Of a stretch of DNA of 64,000 bases, positions 1 through 12,300 are shown in pieces. The notes beneath the pieces were generated by a model. The model was given only the letters and a program-made list of their open reading frames with translations, had not been told where the DNA came from and made no database searches. The position numbers and the translations under genes are program-made. Each line of letters opens with the position of its first letter. The stretch's first letter is position 1. Where the stretch lies: assembly GCA_947652605.1 (NCBI GenBank), contig OX393578.1, forward strand, positions 35,345,470-35,409,469, read 5' to 3'. This stretch comes from Elmis aenea (taxonomy: Eukaryota > Arthropoda > Insecta > Coleoptera > Elmidae).

Positions 1-83
1 AGGCTTCTATTTGGAAACAAAAACCCGAATATAGGCCCATTTGGGCCTGTATTTGGGTGGGCCTCTTATCAGAAAATCCTGGT

Positions 84-308
84 ACCAAGTTTAATTAAAA
101 AAGCGTCAATAGGAAGTATTTTTTTTTCTCAAAAAAATATTTTTAGTTTTTTGGTTATAACTCTAAAAATAATCAAAATATCCACGATTTTTTTCAGATT
201 CGTAATTGGCATAAAAATTTGCGACTTTTCTTTTATTTAACTGATCTCGTATATCTCTTACCGTTTCCAAGATACCAATGGTAAGAATCGAAAATTTCAC
301 CACCCTGC
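84..308 (-). mobile_element. Solo arm of the 18.9-20.3 kb long-arm transposon family
   Basis: This stretch matches the right arm at 20120-20349: the same order of blocks, from TACCAAGTTTAATTAA through CTTACCGTTTCCAAGATA to CCACCCTG, with many substitutions. The partner arm is absent, so it is a deletion relic or the element continues left of the window. Confidence 0.6.
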
Positions 309-644
309 ATAACTTGAAAAAATAAAATAATTGTTTTTGATTGAATTTTTTATTTTTTGTTCCCATATATGTGGGTATTGTATAAAAATATGTTCAAATA
401 ACGATTTCCACAGATTAAAAAAACTGATTTTTTGGGACGACTTTTTTAAATAAAAAGCGCGCGTTAAGGGGTTAAAAAACGGCTAAAAAACATTATGATT
501 ATTTTAAAACCAAAATCACTTTAAAGCAAAAAATGTGCGTGATTTTATCACTTCAGAAAACGCTTGTAACCGGTGTCTCTGACAATTTACTGTCTGTCAA
601 AGTTTTTAGGTTAGTAATGATAAAAATATGCAAAGTGGGGGAAG

Positions 645-820
645 GCTAGTAGGCTAGTAAATAGCTCTGGTAGCTATTTACTAGCCTGTTCTCAACTAGC
701 TACTAGTACTAGTACCAGTAAATCGCCCATTCGGTTTACATTGGATTAGTAACTGTCTTGCTAGTTACTGGTACTAGTAACTAACCTATTTACTATACCA
801 ATGTAAACTCGGCCTTACAC
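645..820. repeat. CTAGTA-rich palindromic repeat
   Basis: About a dozen CTAGTA/TACTAG units are arranged as imperfect inverted repeats, and a terminal block (CGGTTTACATTGG near 733) pairs inversely with CCAATGTAAACTCGG near 798. It looks like a small hairpin MITE or expanded simple palindrome. No coding potential is seen. Confidence 0.45.
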
Positions 821-1135
821 ACAACCTTGCTTAAAATCAAAGTAAAAAAAAACGTTATAAATAATTTGAATGTCAGAAAGACAACTAATGTTTTACATAT
901 AGTAATTATTAAAGTTACTAAAAGGATTTGGATTTTAATTTCATAAACTACAGTTAAATGAATTTTTTATTAGGAATAAAATTATCTGATACAAATTAAA
1001 AAGTACGCTTAATAAATGTTTTGGTACAGCTTTTCAATAAAGACTTTGTTTAATTGCTCTTACCTAACCGATAAATAAAAACAGCTCTGCTAAATATATA
1101 CAAGATGTTTCTTAAATACTGCAAAAAACTTCAGA

Positions 1136-2001
1136 AGGTAATTTCTTATCGAAAATTAAGGGGGGTTTTTCTATATATTTTTTTCATTAGACGTTTCCTT
1201 TCGGAGTTACACCCCTCTAAAGAGAAGCGGGAAAATTAGGTTTTTATTTTATTTCTCAAATTTGGAGATGTATAGGAGAATGATATTTGGTAGATGTTTT
1301 ATACTTATTAAAAGGTTTCCCATAGTAATATTTTTAATTATCTTTCACATCCACAAGAGGCTGAAAAGTGCGACACCTATTGTTTTTTTTTTCAGAACTT
1401 TTTAGAGGCTCAAAATTTTGCAATTTAAATTTAAAAACATTTCTTTAAAAGCTTGATTTATTTAGAAACTTTTTTAATTCCTTAAATTTTCCAGCAAAAC
1501 CTATAGTTTTTGAGTAAAAAATTAAAGGAGTGAACATAAACCATACTGTCTAAAATAAAACGATTCATTTTGGTGGTTATCATGGTTTGTTAAAGTTAAC
1601 AGGTGACAAAACGAAACCTGTCAATTCTACTCAACATGAACATTAGCAAACCATGGTGCCCACCAACATGAATCGTTTTATATTAAAATATCAATTACTG
1701 GTTCATTTTCACTCATTTAATTTTTTACTCAAAAACAAAGTTTTTCAGAAAAAGTTACAGGGGTCGCACTTTTCAGCCCCTTGTGAAGGTGGGAGATAAT
1801 TGAAAATATTACTGTGGGAACCTTTCAATAAGTATAAAACATCTACCAAATGTTATTCTCCTACACATCTCCAAATTTAAGAAATAAAATAAAAACCTAA
1901 TTTTACTGTTCCTCTTTAGGGGGGTGTAACCCCTAAAGGAAACGTCTAAGGAAAAAAATTTCATAAAAGACCCCCTTAATTTTTGATTAAAAAAATTACC
2001 A
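1136..2001. mobile_element. Palindromic (foldback) element, arms about 430 bp
   Basis: The left arm from 1136 (AGGTAATTTCTTATCG) is the inverted complement of the right arm ending near 2001. Matching blocks include TAGACGTTTCCTTTCGG (left) and its mate near 1936, and ATCTACCAAATG near 1840. The centre lies near 1615, where AAAACGATTCATTTTGGTGG pairs with the block at 1660-1682. It has no ORF and no clear target duplication. Confidence 0.65.
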
Positions 2002-3058
2002 ATATCAGAGATATAGGTACATAACCAATATGAAAAGTAAAAAAACCTTCACATGTAGTATTTTCGTAAATATTTCTCTACTATTTTGTATCTTCAAAGC
2101 ATATATTATAATAGTATTTAATTTGATTTGCAGTTTTAATTATTGTAGCTGTGATGATAAATGATAGAATGATGCATATTACCTGTCGATTGCGGCTACT
2201 TTTAGTTCATCTGAGGATGATTTTTTTGCAAAATGTAATTGCATAAGAGTAGTCTTTTTTAATGCTTTTGCAAATTTAATATTCTATTTTTCTAATTTGT
2301 GTTTGTTATTGCTTTTTACCAATGGCAACCCTAGTGGTTACTATGCTATACTGATTTGAAACATGCATTAAAGTTTAAAATAATTTTAATTGATAAGGCA
2401 TTTTATAAACCATTTTTTTTTCAATCTAATAATGCTACCGATTCAGAAAAAAGTTTAATATTAAAAATTAATCGAGCAGTTATGCAAAAGTCTTAAATAG
2501 CGTGTTTCACATATCTTCCTTAAAATTATTCCCGTTTAGTAGGTAATATTGTCCCAAGTATTACGTTTAAAACAGTCCATAACGTTATTTGGTGTTTGTT
2601 CTGCATTTTGGCTTTACCTTATCCATCTGTAACAATTGATTAAATCATTAGGGAATGTGTGCGGTATACAGGGTGTAGAATTGCTTTACGCAACATAGTA
2701 ATTTAAATGGTAAAATTTAAAAAGTTGTATAATATCTCCACCAATTATTTAAAAAAAAAAGTGCATTTAGGTTTTCATAGAGAAATAAATTTTCTATCTA
2801 TACAAATAGGTAATCAATTTTAGTTTTTAGTTTCCCAATGCCTGAAAATTGAGAAATCTGCTAAACGCCGTTTTGGCAAAAATCTGTAGTGCCTTGAAAT
2901 TATGCTGTGGCAACTGCCCAACCTAATGTGTATGTTCTGTGACCTAATGTCACTTATACCTTCACATAATTTATTTTCGTTTGCTTATGTGTTTAAATCA
3001 AATAGGTACGTCTACGAAGAGTTTTTTAATTTTAAAATCATTAGAGTGTTCCTAATGC

Positions 3059-3240
3059 TGGCCACTCACGATCCAACGGCAACGCCGCAGTACGATTGTG
3101 TTGGATGCGACGAAATTGAAGTGTTTTGGATCGTGTATGGGCGCGATTCCGCAAGATTGTACGATTGGGACCGCAGACAAATAAGTTTGTCTGCTGCAGT
3201 ACAACACAATTGTACTGCGGCGTTGGATCGTGAGTGGCCA
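3059..3240. mobile_element. 182-bp MITE with about 45-bp inverted ends
   Basis: It begins TGGCCACTCACGATCCAACG and ends with the exact inverted complement of those 20 bases; the similarity continues with a 4-base offset through CGCCGCAGTAC. It is more GC-rich than its surroundings. It lies about 110 bp downstream of the TRIC stop codon and may be in the 3' UTR. Open frames here are artefacts of the hairpin. Confidence 0.75.
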
Positions 3241-3350
3241 CATAAGAATATTTCTTTAATGAAACTTGAGCAAAGCTGGCAACAAAGATTTTTTCATGTT
3301 GATGTGGTTATCACAAAGTTAATTTTTTATTTTGTGTTGTAAGAACTCAC

Positions 3351-6300
3351 CTAATTTGTTTTCTTAACATCTTTGGCTTCTTCTTTAATTTGTCCTCGTC
3401 CCATCATTCTCGCTAAGGAATCCCAAATACCCCCAAAAAACAATGCCGAAAGTAAATTCTCAAATGGCACAAACGGATCGTGAATTCCCAACAAAATTGA
3501 TGATAATTTGAAGTACACGAAGAAGATTACTATGCCGAAATATACCAACGCGTGTGGTGCAGAAATAAGGTCGGTCTTTTTATCCAAAACAAATATTATC
3601 GCAGCTACCAGAGATGCTTTGGTATAACTGGAATGTGAAAAGTTTAATTTTTGTTGGGAGGGCGGAACGGAAATCTTACAAGCTAGGTTGCATAAATTCC
3701 ATCGCTGTAGGTGTCCAAACTCCTCGAATTAGTCTCTCCAATAATCTTACAAATCCTGCTCCATTGCCTTTAACTGTTCCAATGATAATCATTATAAGGT
3801 AAGCATTGGGATACAATTTTGCTGCGTGAATTACCCCATCGTAAACTTTCTTACACCTGTAAACTTCTTTCATGGCGGAACATACTAATTTTACAGGCAA
3901 GAATTTTGCAAGTTTATATCCCACGTCTATCGGTGTATAAAAAATCACGTACCTAAGATAAAAAAATTAATAAAAGGTTAAAGAACAGCTTCATGTATTT
4001 TATTGAACAAAATATGCGGATGCGATTTGTTTAGCTAAAAATTGCCTAGCAAATATTCTCGTCTAAAAATAATTCAAAATATTTTCATCATATTTAGGTT
4101 GCAATTTATAAAGTTTAAAATTAATCTTGATATGGTAGAAATTTTACCTTCCTTTTAAAATACGCAAACACGTTCGAGTTTGTGACACTTACCTACACGT
4201 AGTGAGTACTATTCCTGAAGATTTTTTCAATCCCGGGAGTCGGGATTGAAGTTTCGTAAAATACCGGGATTTTATTTAAAATAAATTTTAAACCTTTTTT
4301 ATTATAGAAAAATTTTAATATTTTTTATTGAAAAAATATAAAAAACTTAGAAAACAAAAATTTTAAAAATTAAAAAACCAAAATAAATTGATTTTTTTAA
4401 TCAAGTAAAAAAAAAACAGAAAATGAAAGCGTGTTTAAATTTACGATAGCATTCGATGCGAACGTATATTTTTAGGATTCTCATTGTTAATATTCCGTTC
4501 CTAATAATTCTTTTCGTGCTCATCAGTCACGTCCCGGGTTTTAAAACGTAAAATCCCGGGAGTCGGGATTATAAAAAGCAGCTAATTTCCAGGGATTTCG
4601 TTCCCGGGAAATCCCGGGAAGCACCCACTACCTACACGTCATGGTTCTTACGTTTCATACATGCAGGATGTCCCAAATTCGAGGCTCAATGTGAGTATCT
4701 CGAAGGCGGTTTAATTTTGGAAAGCTGTGTAATTTGACAAATTCAAATATTTAAAAAATCTATGACCCTATAAACACAAAAGCTATTATGAAAAAACAAT
4801 AAATAAATACTCCCTTTAATTAATGTATTTTATATCCTTAATTTTTACAAACTTAAAAAATAATAATGCCTATTTCAATAAACATTTCACTTTTAATTTG
4901 CTGCATCAATTAGATTTTTGTTCGACGTTTAATCTATTTTGAACCATCTTCAGTTATTTCTAATGAGCGCCCTATTTGATTTTCGGATATACATGTCGTC
5001 CATGCAATTTTAAATACAAAGATATAACATGCTATAGGTGCAATTCAATAAACAACCGCACATAAATCCAAAAACTATAGCCTTTTAAAATGACCAGGTT
5101 GTACCAATGGTATAATACCGTATAAATATTATTAATGTGATTTAATGTATCTACCTATTGAAAATTCCGTAATTAAGTGTAATAAAAATACAGAAAAACG
5201 GTAAATTTTATTTTCAAAACCAAAGATTGTACCATTTTCTTGCATTGGATAAAATAATAACTGGATGGTTATTTCAAATTATGATAAGAATTAAAATAAA
5301 ATTTATTTGTTGTTTATATTATAAGTTAAGACAGGTTTATTTTTATCTAAATGATAACAAAATGGAAGTGTCAGCGATCGATTTTATATTTTTAATAATT
5401 AAATAAAATATTGAATAGTATTGCCTTTTTTGGTAACTGATAGAAATGCTGATCATAAAATTATGGGAATTTCTATATAATTCTTAAAAATAGTACAATG
5501 CTGGACAAATTTTTTAATTTCTTTGAAAGAATGTTTATAGTTATATTGCATCTTAAAGTTTAATAAAGCAAAAAAAAAGAATACTCCAGTTTTTTTTGTG
5601 AGGTGAGAAAACTTTCATATACGTGCAATTAATCAGTTCTGCAATAGTGTGATCCGCAAATGGCTAAACCGCGCTCACATACGCAAAACTAAATCAGTAA
5701 TCATATACATATGTGCAAAGTGCAAACACACAAGCAACTAAACTGTTTGGTTTCAACGAGTTGGCGACAGCGTGCGCTCTTGAGATGATAAGGACGACGA
5801 AATTCAAACCTATACGACACAAAACAGTTGTACGAAGCCGCGCAATCGTTCAGTTTGTGTCATGATACAAACTGTTTAGTTGGCCAAATTTACATGTGCG
5901 TTGTCCGTTGTCATGTAAACAAACCAATGGTAATGACTCCTGCAACCAAACTGTTTTCCAACTGATAACTGCATGCCTAGTCTATGGGACACCCAAATGT
6001 ATGCGACACGCTTATAAAAGAAATGATCTCATGATTTGTGTATACAAATGTCTAAAAATAAACTTAAATTTTTGTTGGACTTACCATACCAAAGTGGCGA
6101 CTATTACTTGGGGAGTGTTTTTGATTGGGGCTAATATTGGTTCGGCGAGTAGAGCATTACATAGCATACCCCCAGAAAATACAACTAACATGTACGATAA
6201 CCAACATGATAATGGATGTTTTCTTGAAAAAGTTTGAGCACCTGAAATATTTAAAATCAAGTAGATTAGCAAAGCATGTAAAAAAAACATTGCAATATAA

Positions 6301-9300
6301 AGTAAAACTTAAACGAAGTAGTTTTTTAGATAAATGTATTGCAATTTTTACGGGAACAACAATTTTTGAAGGAACATTTTTATTTTGATTTGAAAACAAG
6401 TTTTAAGCAATGCAAGTATTTGAAGTTAAACTGTATCCAGTTTTGCACTTTAACAAATATTTTCCTTATAAAAGTGTTGTTAAAATAACAAAGTTTTAAC
6501 TGGTTTTAAACAGGTTTTTTTTAATATATTGTTTCAATTTACATTGATTCCGACATGTTTCGTCAATATAGGTTTTATTGACTTCCTCAGGGAACTATGT
6601 TATATAATGAAGCAATAATTTTCTAAGTTGTTAGACAAGGATGATTCCAGAAAAGTAAAAAACACATTGTTCAATTACGATGCCACGTGTATGTCGAATA
6701 TTCTTTTTCTTCTTTTTTGTTATTCACACAATATATTTTATTTTAGTATTTATAATAGTGATGGTTATTTAACAGTTATGACGTAAAAACACATTATACA
6801 TAGAACATATTAAAATTTTTTTGACAAAATACGGTAAAGTTAACAAACAATTTTCCTTATACTTGGGTATTTATTTTGACGGTACATGTTTTTGAGACTT
6901 TTATGTTTATTGTCAAGTATTTACAAGTATAATGAGATCTGCTAATAGAAATCAACGAATAAGATTTGATTACGAATGTACGACCACATTTTGTATAAGG
7001 GATGCGTTTTTTAAGCTCCTTTATATTTCAGATTGTGGCCCAACAAAGTAAATTTTATGATAATTTAGTTAATAGTGTCATTAGTTTGTAGCACATTTAC
7101 TGAGGCTTTGTGTGTATGTATCACATAATTCACTGTAATAAATAATACAAAATCAATTTTTAACAAGAATACAAAGTAGGTAGGTATGTATGCAGTGCCG
7201 GTCCTGCGCAAGGGTACTAAACTAATAGGATGGCCCATTCCCATAAGGCTAATGTATTACTCGGCTTTTCGGAAGTGATGTCATTAATAACGAAAAAATG
7301 TTTAAACCGATTTCTTAGATTTTATATTGAACGACAAGTTCCATAGTATAGCTAGATGACATTAATTGGAAAGCTCATCAATTTTTTTTTTTTTTTTGTC
7401 AAATTTGGGTCGATTTATACAGGGTTCTCGTTTTTCGAGGGCCACTATGGGGATCTCGTAAACGGTAAGAGTTACGACTTCGGTTAAATTGGGGCAAAGT
7501 TGTATATTCAGGTGCTTATTAATTTGATGCAAAATAACTTATCTAGCTCTTTTAGTGTTTGAGATATAGGGAAAAAAGTTAAAAAGTGAATTTTTGTTTT
7601 TTGCCCGTAACTTTTTCATTTGATGTCGAATTTCATTTCTGTAAAAACTTTTTCATGGCCACTTTTTGCAAGGAATCAGAATCCCCAATTATATTTTCCG
7701 TGCGACGTTTCGTTTTTTTAAAACCATCATCAGGTCAATTTTTTCTTATGGACGCTATATCTGATTTTGCCAATTTGTAGAGCATTTTATTCTGAATTCG
7801 ACAATGTATAACGGCACTTTTTTGAAACAATTGCTGTTAAAAATGGCAAAAACAAATATTTTAGTTAAAACCAATCCTAATCGGCATGGTAAATAATTGT
7901 CTTTGTCCCTTTTTCCTTGGAAGCAGGTGAGTAAACCGTATGAAATTACTATTAAAGGGATTTAATTTAAAAAATCGGTATTAATAAATATATTAGGAAT
8001 GCATTAACATTGTTCACTTATTATATTTTTAGAATATTTTCTTCGGTTAAGTAATACATTTCTCTGAAATGTGTATTTAATACAATTATTTGTAACAAAA
8101 TTTTCGTAATCAAATAATATAAGTGTTCATAGTTTACAAAAAAACGTCCAGAAATCTGTTTACGCTTTTTGCTTATTAGAAGTCATTAACGCAGATAAAA
8201 GGCATAACTCGTTATTTTTTGTTACAAATAATTGTATGCCAAATAAGGATTAAAAACACATTTTAGAGAAATTTATTACTTACCACTGTTGTCAACAAAC
8301 TAGCTTAATGTGTGAGTTACTTAGAATTGCAATATGGAACGCCAATGGCCTGAGTCAACATGCGCAGAAGTTACATATTTCTTGCAGATGAACAAAATCG
8401 ACTTGTTACTAATATCGGAAGCACACCTTACTGATAAAAGTCACATCAAAATACCAAACTACTGTATCTACTACACCACACCCAAATGGAAGAGCACATG
8501 GAGGAACGGCAGTCATTGTACGGCAAAATAACAAAAATTGGGAATTAGAGCAACACAGTTGTGACTACCTCCAAGCTACAAGTATTGCCCTACAGGATCA
8601 TATAGGCACGCTAATAGTGTCAGCAGTATACTGCCCACCCAAATACAATAACAAAAAGCAACACTACGAACAATACTTTAAAACATTGGGAAACATATTT
8701 ATATCTGGTGGTGACTTCAACGCCAAAAATTCACTATGGGGCTCAAGGCTTACTACAACAAAAGGCAGAGAGTTATTAGCTGCTATGAAAAATAATAACT
8801 TACGATGCTTGACAACGGGAGAACCTACTTACTGGCCCACTAATCTTCGAAAGATCCCTGATGCCATCGACTTTACAATAACAAAAGGCATAAACGTCAA
8901 ACAATGTAAAACTGCAACGTCATTAGACCTTTCTTCAGATCATTCTGTTATTATGATAACAATGTACACACAAATACAACATAAACAGAAACAACCAACA
9001 TTATATTCTAGGCATACGGACTGGGACGCATTTAGAACACGTCTGGACGAACTAATTGACCAGAATATACCTTTAAAAACAAAAGAAGATGTAGACGACG
9101 CAGTCTATGATATTACAAAATCCATACAAGAAGCTGCCTGGCAAGCAACCCCAGACGCCCATGAAACGCAAATCAAAGAAGTTTGCCCTATAGTAATTAA
9201 AGAAAAAATTGCAGAAAAGCGCAAGCTACGCAAGCGATGGCAAACAACGCGCTCAGAAATTGACAAAAGAAAATTTAACAAGGCTGCACAAGACCTCAAG

Positions 9301-12300
9301 AAACTAATCGTGGGTATCAAAAATCAAGCGATACAAGAATATCTCAGCAATCTCACTGCGACAGATGCAACAGACTATGCCTTGTGGAAAGCCACCTGCA
9401 AAATGAAACGTCCACAACAAGCAGCACCATCTGTGAAAGACGAAAAAGGAAACTGGGCGAGAAATGACAGTGAAAAAGCATGTGCCTTTGCTAAATATCT
9501 TGAAAAAGTGTTTCAACCTTTTCCCACTCATCTAAACGCAGATGAAGAAGTAGAAATCTATAACTTTCTGGAAGCACCATTCCAAATGGAATTACCTATC
9601 AAAAATTATACACTGTCCGAGAATAAACACGGTATTCTAATTCAAATTAATCCAAAAAAAACACCAAGTTGGGATCTAATTACTGGCAAAGTACTACAAG
9701 TAGTAACACCTAAATGTATGAAAGCCATACGAGATATCTTCAATGCCATCATAAGAATAAAGTATTTCCCCAGTCCATGGAAAATAGCACAGATAATTAT
9801 GATACCAAAGCCAGGGAAAAACTTAAGCGATACAGCATCGTATAGTATAGAGTATAGACCCATTAGCTTATTACCTGTGTTATCCAAGTTGTTCGAAAAA
9901 CTACTGTTAAAACGACAAGCCAATATTGGAAGAAAGAGAATTAATACCCAGCCGTCAGTTTGGATTTCGTAATCAGCACAGTACAATAGAACAAGTGCAC
10001 AGAATTGTGAAAGAAATAAGTAACAACTTAGAATGTAAAAGATATTGTTCTGCTGTGTTTTTAGATGTCAAACAAGCGTTTGATAAAGTATGGCATGTAG
10101 GCCTATGCCACAAACTTAAAAAAGTACTGCCGCACCATTTTTACGAAATCCTTTCATCTTACTTGAAAGACAGTTCCTAGTCAAGCAGCGAGATGAGTCA
10201 TCAGATTTACACACCATTGCATCTGGAGTACCTCAGGGCAGCGTGTTAGGGCCAGTACTCTACACTCTATTTACAGCCGACATACCTACAACTAATTTAA
10301 CAACTGTAGCCACATTTGTTGATGATACAGCCATACTAGCATCGGACACCAACCCTGCCGATGCATCCGCAAAACTACAAAACAATCTTCTCATGGTCGT
10401 AAAATGGCTGAGAAAATGGAGACTACAGGTCAACAACCTAAAATCTGCACATGTGACGTTCACCATGAGAAGAGGGTCATGTCCATCAGTGACACTAAAC
10501 AATACTCCAATACCACAAGCTGAAGATGTGAAATATCTTGGTATACATCTTGATAGGAGGCTCACATGGCGAAAACACAATTTTACTAAGAGAAAGCAGC
10601 TGGGACTCAAATTTAGCCAATTATATTGGCTAACTGGCAGAAAATCACAACTGGAAATTGGAAACAAGCTCCTGCTCTACAAAACCATAGTAAAAGCTAT
10701 ATGGTCATACGGCATCCAACTCTGGGGTACTGCCAGCAATTCTAACATAGAAATCCTCCAACGGTTCCAAAACAAAGTGCTAAGAAGCATTGTAGATGCA
10801 CCATGGTATGTACCTAATCATATAATTCAAAGTGATCTTAAAATTAAAACAGTGCGTGAAGAAATTAAAAGGTTCTATGTGAAATACCAAGACAGACTTA
10901 TTGTGCATCCAAACAACCTAGCCACACGACTCTTAGAAAACAACGATCAAATCAGAAGACTCAAACGTTTTAAACCATCGGACTTACGTACCAGGTTTGA
11001 TTAGTTGTACGCTTTGATACGTTCTACATTGTAATTAAATAATTAGGTAGATAATAGTACAAGGAAGAGAACCGTCAATGGACTGTTCTCAGCAAGTTTA
11101 GTTTAGGTTTAGTTTTAGTTTAGTTTAAGCTAACACAAAATTTACTTATTGTTCAAAAGCAACAGATTGTAAATAAACAGGGATTTCTAAAAAAAATAAA
11201 AATTTACTTATCGAAGAAAATATTTGTTAATAAGTGAACAATGTTAATGCATTCCTAACATAATTTATTACCTAATACCTATTTTTTTAATTAGTAATTT
11301 CATGCGGTTTACTTACCTGTATCCAAGGAAAAAGGGACAAAGACAATTATTTACCATGCCGATTGGGATTTGTTTTAAATAAAATATTTGTTTTTGCCAT
11401 TTTTAACAACAATTGTTTAAAAAAGTGCCAACCGTTATACATTCTCGAATTCAGAATAAAATGCTCTACAAATTGGCGTTAAAATCAGATATAGCGTCCA
11501 TAAGAAAAAATTGACCTGATGATGGTTTAAAAAAAACGAAACGTCGCACGGAAAATATAATTGGGGAATTTGATTCCTTGCAAAAAGTGGCCGAGAAAAT
11601 GTTTTAACAAAAATGAAATTTGACATCAAATGAAAAAGTTACGGGCAAAAAACAAAAATCCACTTTTTTACTTTTTTCCCTATATCTCAAAAACTAAAAG
11701 AGCTAGATAAGTTTTGTTTGCGTCAAATTATTAAGCACCTGAATATACAACTTTGCCCCAATTTAACCGAAGTCGTAACTCTTACCGTTTACGAGATCCC
11801 CATAGTGGCCCTCGAAAAACGAGAACCCTGTATAAACCTGAACGTTTTATACATGTGTGACATATGACGCATCCGTAACTTTATAAATGACATTTGTAGG
11901 GCGTCATGGGTGACGTCATTAATATCACTCTTTCGTCATCGATATGTTTACGAATTTCGTCGGATGGGCCATCCTATTAGTTTAGTATCCTTGGGCCCTG
12001 CGTACTTGGCCGCCCATGTGAAAACCTACTTTTTCCGCCTCGTTATTCTGTTGAAATAAAATTTTGAAAAAATACAAAAATACTCGTACTTCATACAGAA
12101 TAGGATAAAGAAATAATTTTACTTGTAAAAGATGTACGTATTTTATTTTAATAATTATTTAAAAAATAGAAAATACAAACAAAAATAATCTTTATGCCTT
12201 TTAAAATATTCCAAAATTAAACAACAAAATAACCCTTCTGGCTTTTAGAGACGCGAATGCGTCTATTAATTTTGATAAGTGTATACATTCTGATATATTA

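Larger units (their letters stand above)
7197..12003. mobile_element. Large palindromic element with a LINE in its centre
   Basis: The outer ends pair inversely: TACTAAACTAATAGGATGG at about 7215-7233 against its complement near 11967-11988. The main arms run from TATACAGGGTTCTCG at about 7416 to about 8060, and from about 11200 to CGAGAACCCTGTATA at about 11833. They match at high identity over roughly 640 bp. The centre is filled by a small MITE and a LINE. All of it lies in TRIC intron 1. The stretches just inside the outer ends (GTGATGTCATTAATA near 7276 and its near copy near 11909) are in direct orientation, which shows a composite origin. Confidence 0.75.

Noticed and set aside
2902..3342. 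146-codon open frame on the plus strand
   Set aside because: Runs through a palindromic MITE; mirrored frames occur on the other strand.
5896..6237. 113-codon open frame on the plus strand
   Set aside because: It is antisense to TRIC exon 2, whose minus-strand product is clearly conserved.
7197..12003. LTR retrotransposon as an explanation of the repeated flanks
   Set aside because: The flanks are inverted, not direct, and the enclosed RT is of non-LTR type with an endonuclease and no gag, protease or integrase.
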